From assembly GCF_900101265.1 (NCBI RefSeq), contig NZ_FMZS01000008.1, forward strand, positions 371,864-435,863: a DNA stretch of 64,000 bases. Direction: 5' to 3'. Position numbers and translations under genes: made by a program. Of this stretch, positions 1 through 8,677 are shown in pieces. The stretch is from Massilia sp. PDC64 (GTDB lineage Bacteria > Pseudomonadota > Gammaproteobacteria > Burkholderiales > Burkholderiaceae_D). How positions within the stretch are numbered: the stretch's first letter is position 1; every line of letters starts with the position of its first letter. The notes below the pieces were generated by a model. The model worked only from the letters and a program-made list of their open reading frames with translations, did no database searches and had not been told where the DNA came from.

Positions 1-7
1 GCAAGGA

Positions 8-33
8 AAGCCGCCTTGAGCGGCTTTTGTTTT
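8..33 (+). terminator. Intrinsic terminator of an upstream gene
   Basis: A perfect 7-bp stem, AAGCCGC/GCGGCTT, with a 5-nt loop is followed by TTTTGTTTT. It must end a transcript that starts outside the window, because the tRNA genes begin directly after it. Confidence 0.8.
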
Positions 34-34
34 G

Positions 35-110
<76 letters not shown>

Positions 111-118
111 AGTTTTAG

Positions 119-194
119 GTCCCCATCGTCTAGAGGCCTAGGACATCACCCTTTCACGGTGAGTACCGGGGTTCGAATCCCCGTGGGGACGCCA
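119..194 (+). tRNA. tRNA-Glu (TTC), copy 1 of 3
   Basis: A 76-nt cloverleaf with acceptor GTCCCCA/TGGGGAC, anticodon loop CTTTCAC (anticodon TTC), T-loop GTTCGAATC and encoded CCA. It is identical to the copies at 244 and 347. The spacer to copy 2 contains a perfect hairpin ATGCCTG-CGAT-CAGGCAT (208-225), a plausible processing structure. Confidence 0.97.
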
Positions 195-243
195 GTTTTG
201 CGGTATGATGCCTGCGATCAGGCATAGCAGTAGAAGTTCCAGG

Positions 244-319
244 GTCCCCATCGTCTAGAGGCCTAGGACATCACCCTTTCACGGTGAGTACCGGGGTTCG
301 AATCCCCGTGGGGACGCCA
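244..319 (+). tRNA. tRNA-Glu (TTC), copy 2 of 3
   Basis: Identical over 76 nt to the copy at 119-194, with anticodon TTC and encoded CCA. The 49-nt spacer before it carries a perfect small hairpin, and the spacer after it is 27 nt. Confidence 0.97.
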
Positions 320-346
320 AGAATTCGGTAGTAAAAACAGTTTTAG

Positions 347-422
347 GTCCCCATCGTCTAGAGGCCTAGGACATCACCCTTTCACGGTGAGTACCGGGGT
401 TCGAATCCCCGTGGGGACGCCA
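347..422 (+). tRNA. tRNA-Glu (TTC), copy 3 of 3
   Basis: Identical to the other two tRNA-Glu copies. The bases just upstream (AGTTTTAG) repeat those upstream of copy 1, consistent with tandem duplication that included flanking sequence. The array ends at the terminator at 430-478. Confidence 0.97.
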
Positions 423-429
423 GTCAAAG

Positions 430-478
430 ACCGGAGCAGACCACCCGCGCATGCGGAAAGGTGCTCCGGTTTTTCTTT
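430..478 (+). terminator. Terminator of the Ala/Glu tRNA cluster
   Basis: ACCGGAGCA pairs perfectly with TGCTCCGGT across a 23-nt loop and is followed by TTTTTCTTT. It lies 8 nt after the last tRNA and just before earP. Confidence 0.8.
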
Positions 479-490
479 GGGTCCGCGACC

Positions 491-1633
491 ATGCACAACG
501 ATCAACGCTCCACGACACTCGCCATTTTCTGCAAGGTGGTCGACAACTTCGGCGACATCGGCATCTGCTGGCGCCTCGCGCGGCAGTTCCATCGCGAGCA
601 TGGCATCGCGGTGACCCTGTGGGTCGACGACCTCGCCAGCTTTCGCCGCATCTGGCCGGACGTGTCCGTCGATGCCGTCGAACAGATCGTGGACGGTGTG
701 CGTGTCCTGCACTGGCGGGACCAGGAGGGCACGTTCCTGCCTGCCGACGTGGCCGACATCGTCATCGAATTCTTCGGCGTCGACATCCCGCCGGGCTATG
801 TCGCCGCGATGGCGCAGTGCGAGCCGCGTCCCGTGTGGATCAATTACGAAGGTCTCAGCGCCGAGGAGTGGGTCGAGGGTTGTCACTCGCTGCCGTCGAT
901 GCATCCGCGCCTGAAGCTGACCAAGCATTTCTTTTTCCCCGGCTTCACGGGCAAGACGGGCGGCCTGCTGCGCGAGCGTGGCCTGCTCGAGGCGCGCGAC
1001 CGCTTCCAGGCCGACCCGGCCGCACGCGCCGGTTTCCTGGCGCGGCTGGGCGTTACGCGCGACGAGATGGCCGCGCTGACAGTCAGTCTGTTCTGCTATC
1101 CGCACGCGCCGGTTGCCGAGATGTTCGCCGTGTGGCGTGACGGCGATCGCCCCGTGACGTGCCTCGTGCCGCAGGGTGTCGCACGCGAACAGGTGGCGGC
1201 ATTCCTCGGCACCGATGCGGTGGCGACCCGCGGCAACCTGACCGTCCGCACGATCCCGTTCCTGTCGCAGGACGATTACGACAGGCTCTTATGGTCGTGC
1301 GACCTGAATGTCGTGCGGGGCGAAGATTCCTGGGTGCGCGCGCAATGGGCGGGTCGACCTTTCATCTGGCACATCTATCCGCAAGACGAAAACTTGCATC
1401 ATGTTAAACTCCGCGCGTTCCTGCAAAAGTATGCGGAGAACCTGGATAGCCTGATCAAATTTTCCCTGTGCTGGAATGGCGCAGACGAGCCGGCTGAATG
1501 GTCGACGTTGTGGACGTCCCTGCAAGCCGAATGGCACGCAATTACTGAGCGCAATGTCGAATGGCAAACGCTGATGTTGGCGAATGGCGACTTGGTGAGC
1601 AACCTGCTGGATTTCGCCCGGTCGCTGCGGTAG
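491..1633 (+). CDS. earP: EF-P arginine 32 rhamnosyltransferase EarP
   Basis: EarP is a cytosolic GT-B glycosyltransferase that moves L-rhamnose from dTDP-rhamnose to Arg32 of elongation factor P, which then relieves ribosome stalling at polyproline. The 380-residue length fits the family. The N-terminus carries the DNFGDIG motif (Asp18 and Asp22), whose aspartates are catalytic or substrate-binding in characterised EarP. The C-terminal half carries GEDSWVRAQWAGRPFIWHIY, matching the nucleotide-sugar site. The start at 491 is preferred because residues before it read through the upstream terminator. efp, its substrate gene, follows 66 bp downstream, the classical earP-efp pair. Confidence 0.95.
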   Translation: MHNDQRSTTLAIFCKVVDNFGDIGICWRLARQFHREHGIAVTLWVDDLASFRRIWPDVSVDAVEQIVDGVRVLHWRDQEGTFLPADVADIVIEFFGVDIPPGYVAAMAQCEPRPVWINYEGLSAEEWVEGCHSLPSMHPRLKLTKHFFFPGFTGKTGGLLRERGLLEARDRFQADPAARAGFLARLGVTRDEMAALTVSLFCYPHAPVAEMFAVWRDGDRPVTCLVPQGVAREQVAAFLGTDAVATRGNLTVRTIPFLSQDDYDRLLWSCDLNVVRGEDSWVRAQWAGRPFIWHIYPQDENLHHVKLRAFLQKYAENLDSLIKFSLCWNGADEPAEWSTLWTSLQAEWHAITERNVEWQTLMLANGDLVSNLLDFARSLR

Positions 1634-1699
1634 GCGACGGGCGAGGAACATGATATCATGCTTGATTACTGCAACTCATTTTTAGGTTAAAACCCTCCT

Positions 1700-2275
1700 A
1701 TGAAACCCGCAAAAGAAATCCGTGTCGGCAACATCATCATGGTTGATGACAAGCCTTTCATCGTGCTGCGCTCCGACGTCAACGGCTCGAGCCGCACGGG
1801 CTTCACGTACAAGTGGAAGATGAAGAATCTTCTCACCAACGCTCCGCTGGAAAACGTGTTCCGCGGCGACGACAAGTTCGACGTCGTCATCCTGGACAAG
1901 AAGCCGGTGACCTACTCGTACTTCGCCGATCCGCTGTACGTCTTCATGGATGAAGAGTACAACCAGTACGAAATCGAAGAAGAGAACATGGGCGAAGCCG
2001 TCAACTACCTGAAAGACGGTATGGAATGCGAAGCCGTGTTCTACGACGGCAAGGCGATTTCGGTCGAACTGCCGATCACCATCGCACGCCAGGTCGTCTA
2101 CACCGAGCCGGCCGTCAAGGGCAACACCTCGGGCAACGTCCTGAAAGAAGCCAAGATCGAGAACGCCATCGAAGGCAAGCAGTTCACCATCCAGGTGCCG
2201 CTGTTCGTCAACCAGGACGACATCATCGAGATCGACACCCGTACCGCCGAGTACAAGAAAGTCGTCCGCAACTAA
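1700..2275 (+). CDS. efp: Elongation factor P (arginine type)
   Basis: A 191-residue three-domain EF-P. Residue 32 in the domain I loop (SSRTG) is arginine rather than lysine, which marks the rhamnosylated class and agrees with earP next door. The protein binds between the ribosomal P and E sites and stimulates peptide bonds at consecutive prolines. The stretch before the ATG (CCCTCCT) has no purine-rich Shine-Dalgarno, but the start is fixed by the conserved N-terminus MKPAKEIRVGN. A strong terminator follows at 2295. Confidence 0.97.
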   Translation: MKPAKEIRVGNIIMVDDKPFIVLRSDVNGSSRTGFTYKWKMKNLLTNAPLENVFRGDDKFDVVILDKKPVTYSYFADPLYVFMDEEYNQYEIEEENMGEAVNYLKDGMECEAVFYDGKAISVELPITIARQVVYTEPAVKGNTSGNVLKEAKIENAIEGKQFTIQVPLFVNQDDIIEIDTRTAEYKKVVRN

Positions 2276-2294
2276 GCCGACGCACTTCCGAAAG

Positions 2295-2323
2295 AACGCT
2301 GTCCATCGGGCAGCGTTTTTTTT
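2295..2323 (+). terminator. Intrinsic terminator after efp
   Basis: AACGCTGTCC pairs with GGGCAGCGTT (10 bp including one T-G) around an ATC loop and runs into eight T residues, 20 nt after the efp stop. Confidence 0.9.
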
Positions 2324-2405
2324 CGTCCGTACGGGCCCATGCGACACGCGTGCATGTCACATCGGCAAGATTGCTGCTATGCTGATGCATTCTTCGGGAG
2401 GATGC

Positions 2406-3986
2406 ATGGATCGCAGGGATTTCGTTCGGATGGGACTCGCAGCGAGCGCCGCGGCCGGCGTGACCGCCCCGGCGGCGGGCAAGGAACCTGACGCCATCCT
2501 GGACGCCGGCGTGCGCGAGCAGCAGGCGCTCATGGAAACGGGCAAGCTGACGTCGAAGACGCTCGTGCAGCGCTACCTCGCGCGCATCGCCGCCGTCGAC
2601 AAGGCCGGGCCGCGCCTGAATGCCGTCATCGAACTGAATCCCGACGCCGTCCGGATCGCCACCGACCTCGACCGTGAACGCAAGGCCGGCAAGGTGCGCG
2701 GCCCGCTGCACGGCATCCCGGTCCTGCTGAAGGACAATATCGCGACGGGCGACAGGATGAGCACGAGCGCCGGCTCGCTCGCGCTGGACGGCGTGCGCGC
2801 CACGCGCGATGCGTTCGTCGCGGCACGCCTGCGCACGGCCGGCGCCGTCATCCTCGGCAAGACGAATCTGTCGGAATGGGCGAACATGCGCTCGACGCAC
2901 TCCGTCAGCGGCTGGAGCGGCCGCGGCGGCCAGACGCGCAATCCGTACGCGCTCGACCGCAACACGAGCGGATCCAGTTCCGGTTCGGGTGCCGCGATGG
3001 CGGCCGCGCTCGCCACGCTCGCCATCGGCACGGAGACGGACGGCTCGATCGTGTCGCCCGCGTCGATCTGCGGCATCGTCGGCATCAAGCCCACCCTGGG
3101 CCTCGTCAGCCGCAGCGGCATCATCCCGATCGCGCATTCGCAGGACACGGCCGGCCCCATGACGCGCACCGTGGCCGACGCCGCACTGCTGCTCGCCGCC
3201 ATCGCCGGCGCTGACCCGGACGATGCCGCCACGGGCGCCATGCAGGGCAAGCCGGCCGATTTCGCGGCGGCCCTGCGCCCGGATGGCTTGCGCGGCCGCC
3301 GCATCGGTGTCGCGCGCAATTTCTTCAATAACCCGGCCGTGAACGCCGTGATCGAGGCCGAGCTGGCGATCCTGAGCGCGCAGGGCGCGACGCTCGTCGA
3401 CGTGCAGGTGCCCAATGTCGACAAGTACGGCGACACGGAACTGGAAGTGCTGCTGTCCGAGTTTCGTCCCGACCTGGAGGCTTACCTCGCCGGCTACGCG
3501 CCGCATGCGTCCGTCAAGACGATGGCCGACGTGATCGCCTTCAACGACAGGCACGCTTCGCAAGAGCTGCGCCACTTCGGCCAGGAACACCTGATCGCGG
3601 CGGCGGCCCGGCCGGGCCTCGACGCGAAAGCGTACCGCGACGCGCTCGCCAACAATCGCCGCTACAGCCGGGAAGAGGGCATCGACCGGATCCTGCGCGA
3701 GGAAAAACTGGACGCGCTGGTCGCGCCGACGGGCGGCACGGGCTGGCTGACGGACTACATCAACGGCGACCACGACGGCCCCAGCTTTTCGTCGCCCGCG
3801 GCCGTCGCCGGCTATCCGCACGTGACGGTGCCGGCCGGCTTCGTGCACGGCTTGCCGGTCGGGCTGTCCTTCGTCGGCGGCGCGTGGAGCGAAGCGGCGC
3901 TGATCGCGATGGCCTATGCGTACGAGCAGGCGAGCCAGCGGCGCCGCGCGCCCACGTATCCCGCGTCCGTCAATCCGCGCGCCTGA
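2406..3986 (+). CDS. Secreted amidase-signature hydrolase, peptide-amidase-like
   Basis: A 526-residue amidase-signature enzyme that should hydrolyse a C-N amide bond with a Ser-cisSer-Lys triad. Visible triad: Lys109 in LLKDNIATGD, Ser190 in TSGSSSGSGAA and Ser214 in TETDGSIVSPAS. The 24-residue Ser spacing is that of peptide amidases. The N-terminus MDRRDFVRMGLAASAAA has a twin-arginine type signal, so a folded, exported protein is inferred. The ATG at 2406 sits 4 nt after GGGAGG and gives an intact signal, so it is preferred over the ATG at 2379. The 3' end overlaps the converging MFS gene by 17 bp. The substrate is unknown. Confidence 0.85.
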   Translation: MDRRDFVRMGLAASAAAGVTAPAAGKEPDAILDAGVREQQALMETGKLTSKTLVQRYLARIAAVDKAGPRLNAVIELNPDAVRIATDLDRERKAGKVRGPLHGIPVLLKDNIATGDRMSTSAGSLALDGVRATRDAFVAARLRTAGAVILGKTNLSEWANMRSTHSVSGWSGRGGQTRNPYALDRNTSGSSSGSGAAMAAALATLAIGTETDGSIVSPASICGIVGIKPTLGLVSRSGIIPIAHSQDTAGPMTRTVADAALLLAAIAGADPDDAATGAMQGKPADFAAALRPDGLRGRRIGVARNFFNNPAVNAVIEAELAILSAQGATLVDVQVPNVDKYGDTELEVLLSEFRPDLEAYLAGYAPHASVKTMADVIAFNDRHASQELRHFGQEHLIAAAARPGLDAKAYRDALANNRRYSREEGIDRILREEKLDALVAPTGGTGWLTDYINGDHDGPSFSSPAAVAGYPHVTVPAGFVHGLPVGLSFVGGAWSEAALIAMAYAYEQASQRRRAPTYPASVNPRA

Positions 3987-5379
3987 CCCACACGAACGCG
4001 CAGATCGACGCCGCCAGCGCGCACGCGGCGCACACGGCCATCGCCGCGTGGAACGGCGCCAGCAGCGCACGGCCCTGTGCCGTCAGCACGACGCCCAGCA
4101 ATGCCGTCGCGATGAGCCCGCCGCCGCGCGCGACGGCACTGTTGAAGCCGGACGCGACGCCCGTATGACTGCCGTCGACCGACGACAGCACGGCCGTCGT
4201 CAGCGGCGCCGCCACGCACGCCATCCCGATGGCGATGACGAGGATGGCGGGCAGTACGGTCGCCGCATAGTGCCCGTCGCCGATGCGCATGCCCAGCAGG
4301 AACCCGCCCGCCACGACCAGCGCCCCGATCGACAGCGGCAGCCGCGACCCGTGGCTGCCCGCGACCTTGCCCATCAACGGCGAGCCGATCGCGAGGACGA
4401 TGGGAAACGGCAGCAGCGCCGCACCCGCCTGCTTCGCCGAGTAGTGCAGCGCCTGGATCAGCACGAACGGCACGAGCAGCATCAGCGCGCCGAGGGCGCC
4501 GTAGAGCAGGAACGTCATCAGGTTGAGGCCGGAAAAGCTGCTCGACCCGAACAGTTTGAGAGGCAGCATCGCCTTGTCTCCGGCGCGCCGCTCGGCCCAC
4601 AGGAACCCGAGCAGGACCGCGACGCCGGCCGCCATCGCGCCGCCGGACGCGGCCGTCACGCCCTTGTCGGCCGACGCGGCGGCCAGCCCCCACGTCAGGC
4701 AGCCGAGACCGGCGCTGGCCAGCAGCGCGCCCGCCGGATCGAGCGCGACGGGCTTGTCGCCGCGCGGCACGCGCACGTAGCGCCAGCCGAGCAGGATCGC
4801 CAGCGCCGCGATGGGCAGGTTGATATAAAAGACGGCGCGCCAGCCGACGGTGTCGATCAGCCAGCCGCCGAGCAGCGGTCCGACGGCACCTGCCGCCGCG
4901 CCGGCCGCGGCCCAGATCCCGATCGCCTTGCCGCGCGCCTTGCCGTCGAACGTGGCGCCGAGGACGGCGAGACTGTTCGGGAGCAGGAAGGCCGCGCCGA
5001 TGCCTTGCAACACGCGGCCACCGACGAGCAGCCACAACCGCGGCGCCCATGCGCACAGCAGCGATGCCAGCGCGAACGTCGCGATGCCGGCAAGCAGGAT
5101 GCGGCGCCGGCCATAGCGGTCGCCGGCCGCGCCGCCCAGCAGCAGCAACGAGCTCAAGGGTAGAAGATAGCCGCTCACGACCCACGACAGGTCCGCGCCC
5201 GCGCCGCCCAGGTCGCGGCCGATGGCGGACAGGCCCACGTTGACGACGGAGCCGTCGATGAAGGCGAGGCTGCTCGCGAGGATCGATGTGGCGAGGACGA
5301 GGTGCGGGTGGTCGGCGTGGCCGCTGCACGGCGTGCTGTCGGCCAACGGGCGGTCGCAGTGGGCGGGCAGGGCGCTCAC
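3970..5379 (-). CDS. MFS drug-efflux transporter, DHA2 (EmrB/QacA) type
   Basis: A 469-residue inner-membrane antiporter with about 14 hydrophobic segments. Family marks are the loop 2-3 motif GDRYGRRRILL, the antiporter motif C region with GPLLGGWLID, and an Asp in helix 1 (LAFIDGSVVNVG), typical of DHA2 proton-driven multidrug exporters. The start is a GTG at 5379 with a hydrophilic 25-residue leader. It ends inside the converging amidase gene. No regulator lies beside it, and the substrate cannot be told from sequence. Confidence 0.88.
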   Translation of the reverse strand: MSALPAHCDRPLADSTPCSGHADHPHLVLATSILASSLAFIDGSVVNVGLSAIGRDLGGAGADLSWVVSGYLLPLSSLLLLGGAAGDRYGRRRILLAGIATFALASLLCAWAPRLWLLVGGRVLQGIGAAFLLPNSLAVLGATFDGKARGKAIGIWAAAGAAAGAVGPLLGGWLIDTVGWRAVFYINLPIAALAILLGWRYVRVPRGDKPVALDPAGALLASAGLGCLTWGLAAASADKGVTAASGGAMAAGVAVLLGFLWAERRAGDKAMLPLKLFGSSSFSGLNLMTFLLYGALGALMLLVPFVLIQALHYSAKQAGAALLPFPIVLAIGSPLMGKVAGSHGSRLPLSIGALVVAGGFLLGMRIGDGHYAATVLPAILVIAIGMACVAAPLTTAVLSSVDGSHTGVASGFNSAVARGGGLIATALLGVVLTAQGRALLAPFHAAMAVCAACALAASICAFVWVRRAD

Positions 5380-5395
5380 ACGGTCCGCCCCGGGG

Positions 5396-5905
5396 TCAGC
5401 GCGGCGTGGCCGCCTGCTTGGCCTTCGTGAAGACGGGGCCCCACAGCGGATGGCCGTGCTCGCCCGGTGCGAGGTCGAACGACGGGTCGAGGCGCAGTGC
5501 GCGGTCGAACGCCTGGCGGCACGGGCCGGGCCGCGACGTCACGCAATAGCTGAATGCCATGTATTTGAGGGCCATGAGGCGCGTCGCGAGCGGGCCATTG
5601 TTCACGTCGCGCGCGGACAGGCGCCGGATCGCACCGTTGTAGTCGCCGTCGTTGTAGAGCCGGATGCCTTCCTGCAGGCCCGCGCTGGGTGTCGACGCGT
5701 CGTCGCGGTCGCGCGGCTTTTCCTTCGGCCGCGGCGGCGCTTCGCGCACGGCCGGGGCGTCCCGCTCGACCGGCGCCGACGCCTTCGGATGGCTGGGGCT
5801 GCGTGCCGGTTTCTTGTCGAAGAGCGGGAAGTCGGCGCAGCCGCCGAGCAGGGCGGCTGTTGCGGCCAGCAGGAAGGCGTGGGCGAAAGGACGCTGGATA
5901 TTCAT
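5396..5905 (-). CDS. TssQ-like type VI secretion-associated lipoprotein
   Basis: A 169-residue lipoprotein. The signal peptide ends in the lipobox LLGGC at about residues 18-22, so the mature protein should be anchored by an acylated Cys. A 50-residue Pro/Lys/Asp-rich linker follows, then a TPR-like helical domain (LYNDGDYNGAIRRL; AFDRALRLDPSF). This layout matches the TssQ family of lipoproteins found with betaproteobacterial type VI secretion genes; the assignment is from recognition only. The start at 5905 has GGAG 5 nt upstream. It lies 17 bp after the pseudokinase gene, so the two are likely co-transcribed. No core T6SS gene is in the window. Confidence 0.55.
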   Translation of the reverse strand: MNIQRPFAHAFLLAATAALLGGCADFPLFDKKPARSPSHPKASAPVERDAPAVREAPPRPKEKPRDRDDASTPSAGLQEGIRLYNDGDYNGAIRRLSARDVNNGPLATRLMALKYMAFSYCVTSRPGPCRQAFDRALRLDPSFDLAPGEHGHPLWGPVFTKAKQAATPR

Positions 5906-5922
5906 CGGTCTCCGGTCATGGG

Positions 5923-7098
5923 TCATCGGGGTTCGGCACGCGGTTCCACGTTAAAGTCGACGGTGATCTGGCCGTCGCCAGTAGCCGTGTCGACCTGGAG
6001 CACGCGGTCGTGGAAATTCGGGTTCGTCACGCGGATCGTGTGGCGGCCGGGCGTCAGCACGAGGCGTTTGACGGGCGGGCTGACGCCACGGTCGACGTCG
6101 TCCACGTAGACGACCCCCCACGGCTGGATCTGCAACTTGTAGACATTGCCGTTCGGCGTCACGACGACGCCGGGCAGGCGCGTGTCCGGCGCGGGCTGGG
6201 CCTGGCTGATGGCGGGCGCGGATGGGTTGGCGGGCGTTGGCGGCACGCTTATTGGCGTCGAAGGCGGCGTCGATGCTGGCGTGTCCGGCGCGACATAGCG
6301 CTCGCTGCTGTCCAGTGCGCCCGCAGTCGCGGCGCCGGTCGCGGCGGTGCTGACGGATTGTCTTTCCGCCTGCTGCGGCAACGTCAGCACGACGTGGTCG
6401 AACGAGCCGGAATCGCGCATTTCCGCGAACATGGCAACGGCCAGGGCGATGAGGACGGCCCCGCCGCCGGCCGCGACGGCCCAGCGTTGCCAGCGGTTCA
6501 GGTTCAGGCTCCTGCGCGGCCGCTCGGCCGTCTGCATGAACGTGGGCGGAACGGCTGCGGGACCCAGGTCGGGCGCCGGCGTGTCGGGCGGTGCCGGCGG
6601 TGTCATGTGCGACGCCACCGCGGCCCCGACGGGCGGTCCGAGCGGGACGATGCCCAGCAGGTCGCGCAATTGTTCGATGCTTTGCGGACGGCGCGCCGGG
6701 TCGGGGTCCATGCAACGGTCGACGGCATTGACGAGCGAATCGCTATAGCCTTCCGCGCGACCGGCCAGCGGGCCCGTCGGTGCGAGCTCGCGCGTGATGG
6801 CGTAGTGGATGATGCGCGCCAGCGCGTTCAGGTCTTCGGCCTCCTGCGCTTCCGGCGGACCGACGTCGGTGGGGATCAGCAGCGGCTCGCCGTTCTCGTG
6901 GAACACGATCGTGTCGGGCGTGATGGCGCGATGCGGCATGTGCATCGCGTACTGCAGTTCGAGCGACTGCAGGATCTGGCGAAGGATCTTGCGGCACCAC
7001 ACTTCGTTGACCTGTTCGGGACTGTACTCGACGATGTCCCGGACGGTGCGGCCTTCGATGTGTTGCTGCTCCGGTCCGATGGTAGTTAGGCTGGTCAT
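5923..7098 (-). CDS. Membrane pseudokinase with PEGA-like domain
   Basis: A 391-residue protein with a protein-kinase C-lobe at about residues 1-180. HRAITPDTIVF stands where active kinases have HRDxKxxN, so the catalytic Asp is replaced by Ala. LLIPTDVG replaces DFG, and no Gly-rich loop or ATP-binding Lys is visible. A proline-rich linker, one membrane segment (WAVAAGGGAVLIALAVAMFA) and a C-terminal PEGA-like beta domain (GVVYVDDVDRGVSPPVKRLV) follow. A scaffolding or sensing role is inferred. The start is uncertain: the ATG at 7098 is used and another lies at 7128. It precedes the TssQ-like gene by 17 bp. Confidence 0.6.
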   Translation of the reverse strand: MTSLTTIGPEQQHIEGRTVRDIVEYSPEQVNEVWCRKILRQILQSLELQYAMHMPHRAITPDTIVFHENGEPLLIPTDVGPPEAQEAEDLNALARIIHYAITRELAPTGPLAGRAEGYSDSLVNAVDRCMDPDPARRPQSIEQLRDLLGIVPLGPPVGAAVASHMTPPAPPDTPAPDLGPAAVPPTFMQTAERPRRSLNLNRWQRWAVAAGGGAVLIALAVAMFAEMRDSGSFDHVVLTLPQQAERQSVSTAATGAATAGALDSSERYVAPDTPASTPPSTPISVPPTPANPSAPAISQAQPAPDTRLPGVVVTPNGNVYKLQIQPWGVVYVDDVDRGVSPPVKRLVLTPGRHTIRVTNPNFHDRVLQVDTATGDGQITVDFNVEPRAEPR

Positions 7099-7219
7099 TT
7101 TGCTAAGGCATGGGCTTGGCAAAATCATGCCAGATTTGTAGCACCGGTGCCCGAGTACAACTCAACCGTGCGCGCCTGTTACAACTGTTACAGGCGTGCG
7201 TGGTCGAGTTGCGTGACCG

Positions 7220-8629
7220 TCAGTCGTCGATGAAGCGCATCTTGAAGTGTCGGCCCTTGATGGTGCCGAACTCCGGCCCGAGCGGATTGCCGCCGTTCAG
7301 CCGGTCGAATGCCTGTTGCGCGACCTGGCGGTCGAGCGCCACGTAGCTGACGAACTCGAAGATGGCGATCTTGCCGACCTGCTCCTTCGTCAGGCCCGCG
7401 TCGCCGGTGAGGGCGCCCAGCAGGTCGCCCGGACGCAGCTTGTCCTTCTTGCCGCCGGACACGCACAACGTGATCATCTGCGCAGGCTCGACCGGACCGG
7501 CATCCCCGGCCAGTTCGTCGAGGGCATGCCACTCGGCCGTGAAGCCCTGCGCGTCCTCGATCAGCCGGACCCAGCGCTTTTCGTTCGGCGCGCACAGCGA
7601 CAGCGCGAGACCGTTGGCACCCGCGCGTCCCGTGCGGCCGACGCGGTGCACGTGCACTTCCGGATCCTTCGATACGTCGACGTTGATCACGGCTTCCAGC
7701 CCCGCGATGTCGATGCCCCGCGCGGCCACGTCGGTGGCGACGAGCACCGCGCAGCTGCGGTTGGCGAAGCGCACGAGCGTCTCGTCGCGCTCGCGCTGTT
7801 CCATCTCGCCGTACAGCGCGAGCGCGGAAAAGCCCCGTTCGCGCAGGGCGTCCGCGACTTCGCGGCAGCGCGCCTTCGTGTTGCAGAACGCGATCGCGGA
7901 ACCGGGCCGATACTGGCGCAGCAACCGCGCGACGGCATCCACGCGGCCGTCGAAGCCGATCTCGTAGAAGCGCTGTTCGATGCGGGCAGGCGCGTGCGCC
8001 GTGTCGACCGCGACCTCGAGCGGATCGCGCAGGAAGCGCGCGGTGGCGGCGCGGATGTCGTCGGGATACGTCGCAGAGAACAGCAGGGTCTGGCGATGGG
8101 CCGGGCATGCGCGCACGATGGCCGCGATCTCGTCGTAGAACCCCATGTCCGTCATGCGGTCGGCCTCGTCCAGCACGAGGGTGCGCAGGCGCGCGAGGTC
8201 GAGCGTGCGGCGCTGCAGGTGGTCGCGGATGCGGCCCGGCGTGCCGACGACGATGTGCGCACCGAATTCCAGTGTCGCGATCTGCGGCCGCATCGAGATG
8301 CCGCCCGTCAGCACGACGACCTTGACGTTGCCGATGCCGCGCGCCAGGCGGCGCAACTCGTTCGCGACCTGGTCAGCCAGCTCGCGCGTGGGGCACATGA
8401 CGAGGCCTTGCACGGCGAACAGGGTCGGGTTCAGCTTCAGCAGCATGCCGATGCCGAACGCGGCCGTCTTGCCGCTGCCGGTCTTGGCCTGCGCGATGAG
8501 GTCGCGCCCTTCCAGTGCGAGCGGCAGCGTTGCCGCCTGCACGGGCGTCATGGTTTTATAGCCGAGCTGGTCGAGGTTGGCGAGGAAGGGGGCTGCGAGC
8601 GGCAGCGAGGAAAAGGCGGTGTCGGACAT
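7220..8629 (-). CDS. dbpA: ATP-dependent RNA helicase DbpA
   Basis: A DEAD-box helicase of 469 residues that remodels hairpin 92 of 23S rRNA during late 50S assembly. RecA-like domain 1 carries AKTGSGKT (48-55), PTREL, DEAD (154-157) and SAT (185-187). Domain 2 carries ATDVAARGIDI and HRVGRTGRAG. The C-terminal 80 residues (SGGKKDKLRPGDLLGALTGD) are the DbpA-specific RNA-binding domain that separates it from RhlE and SrmB. The gene stands alone, transcribed toward the pseudokinase/lipoprotein pair but separated from it by 120 bp. Confidence 0.95.
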   Translation of the reverse strand: MSDTAFSSLPLAAPFLANLDQLGYKTMTPVQAATLPLALEGRDLIAQAKTGSGKTAAFGIGMLLKLNPTLFAVQGLVMCPTRELADQVANELRRLARGIGNVKVVVLTGGISMRPQIATLEFGAHIVVGTPGRIRDHLQRRTLDLARLRTLVLDEADRMTDMGFYDEIAAIVRACPAHRQTLLFSATYPDDIRAATARFLRDPLEVAVDTAHAPARIEQRFYEIGFDGRVDAVARLLRQYRPGSAIAFCNTKARCREVADALRERGFSALALYGEMEQRERDETLVRFANRSCAVLVATDVAARGIDIAGLEAVINVDVSKDPEVHVHRVGRTGRAGANGLALSLCAPNEKRWVRLIEDAQGFTAEWHALDELAGDAGPVEPAQMITLCVSGGKKDKLRPGDLLGALTGDAGLTKEQVGKIAIFEFVSYVALDRQVAQQAFDRLNGGNPLGPEFGTIKGRHFKMRFIDD

Positions 8630-8677
8630 GTTCGCGGCGTTGGGTTGGTGCGACGAACCGGCGTTCCGGTCGCCTGC

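Noticed and set aside
2223..4070. 615-codon open frame antisense to the amidase
   Set aside because: Low-complexity Arg/Ala composition with no similarity. The amidase on the plus strand has all catalytic residues.
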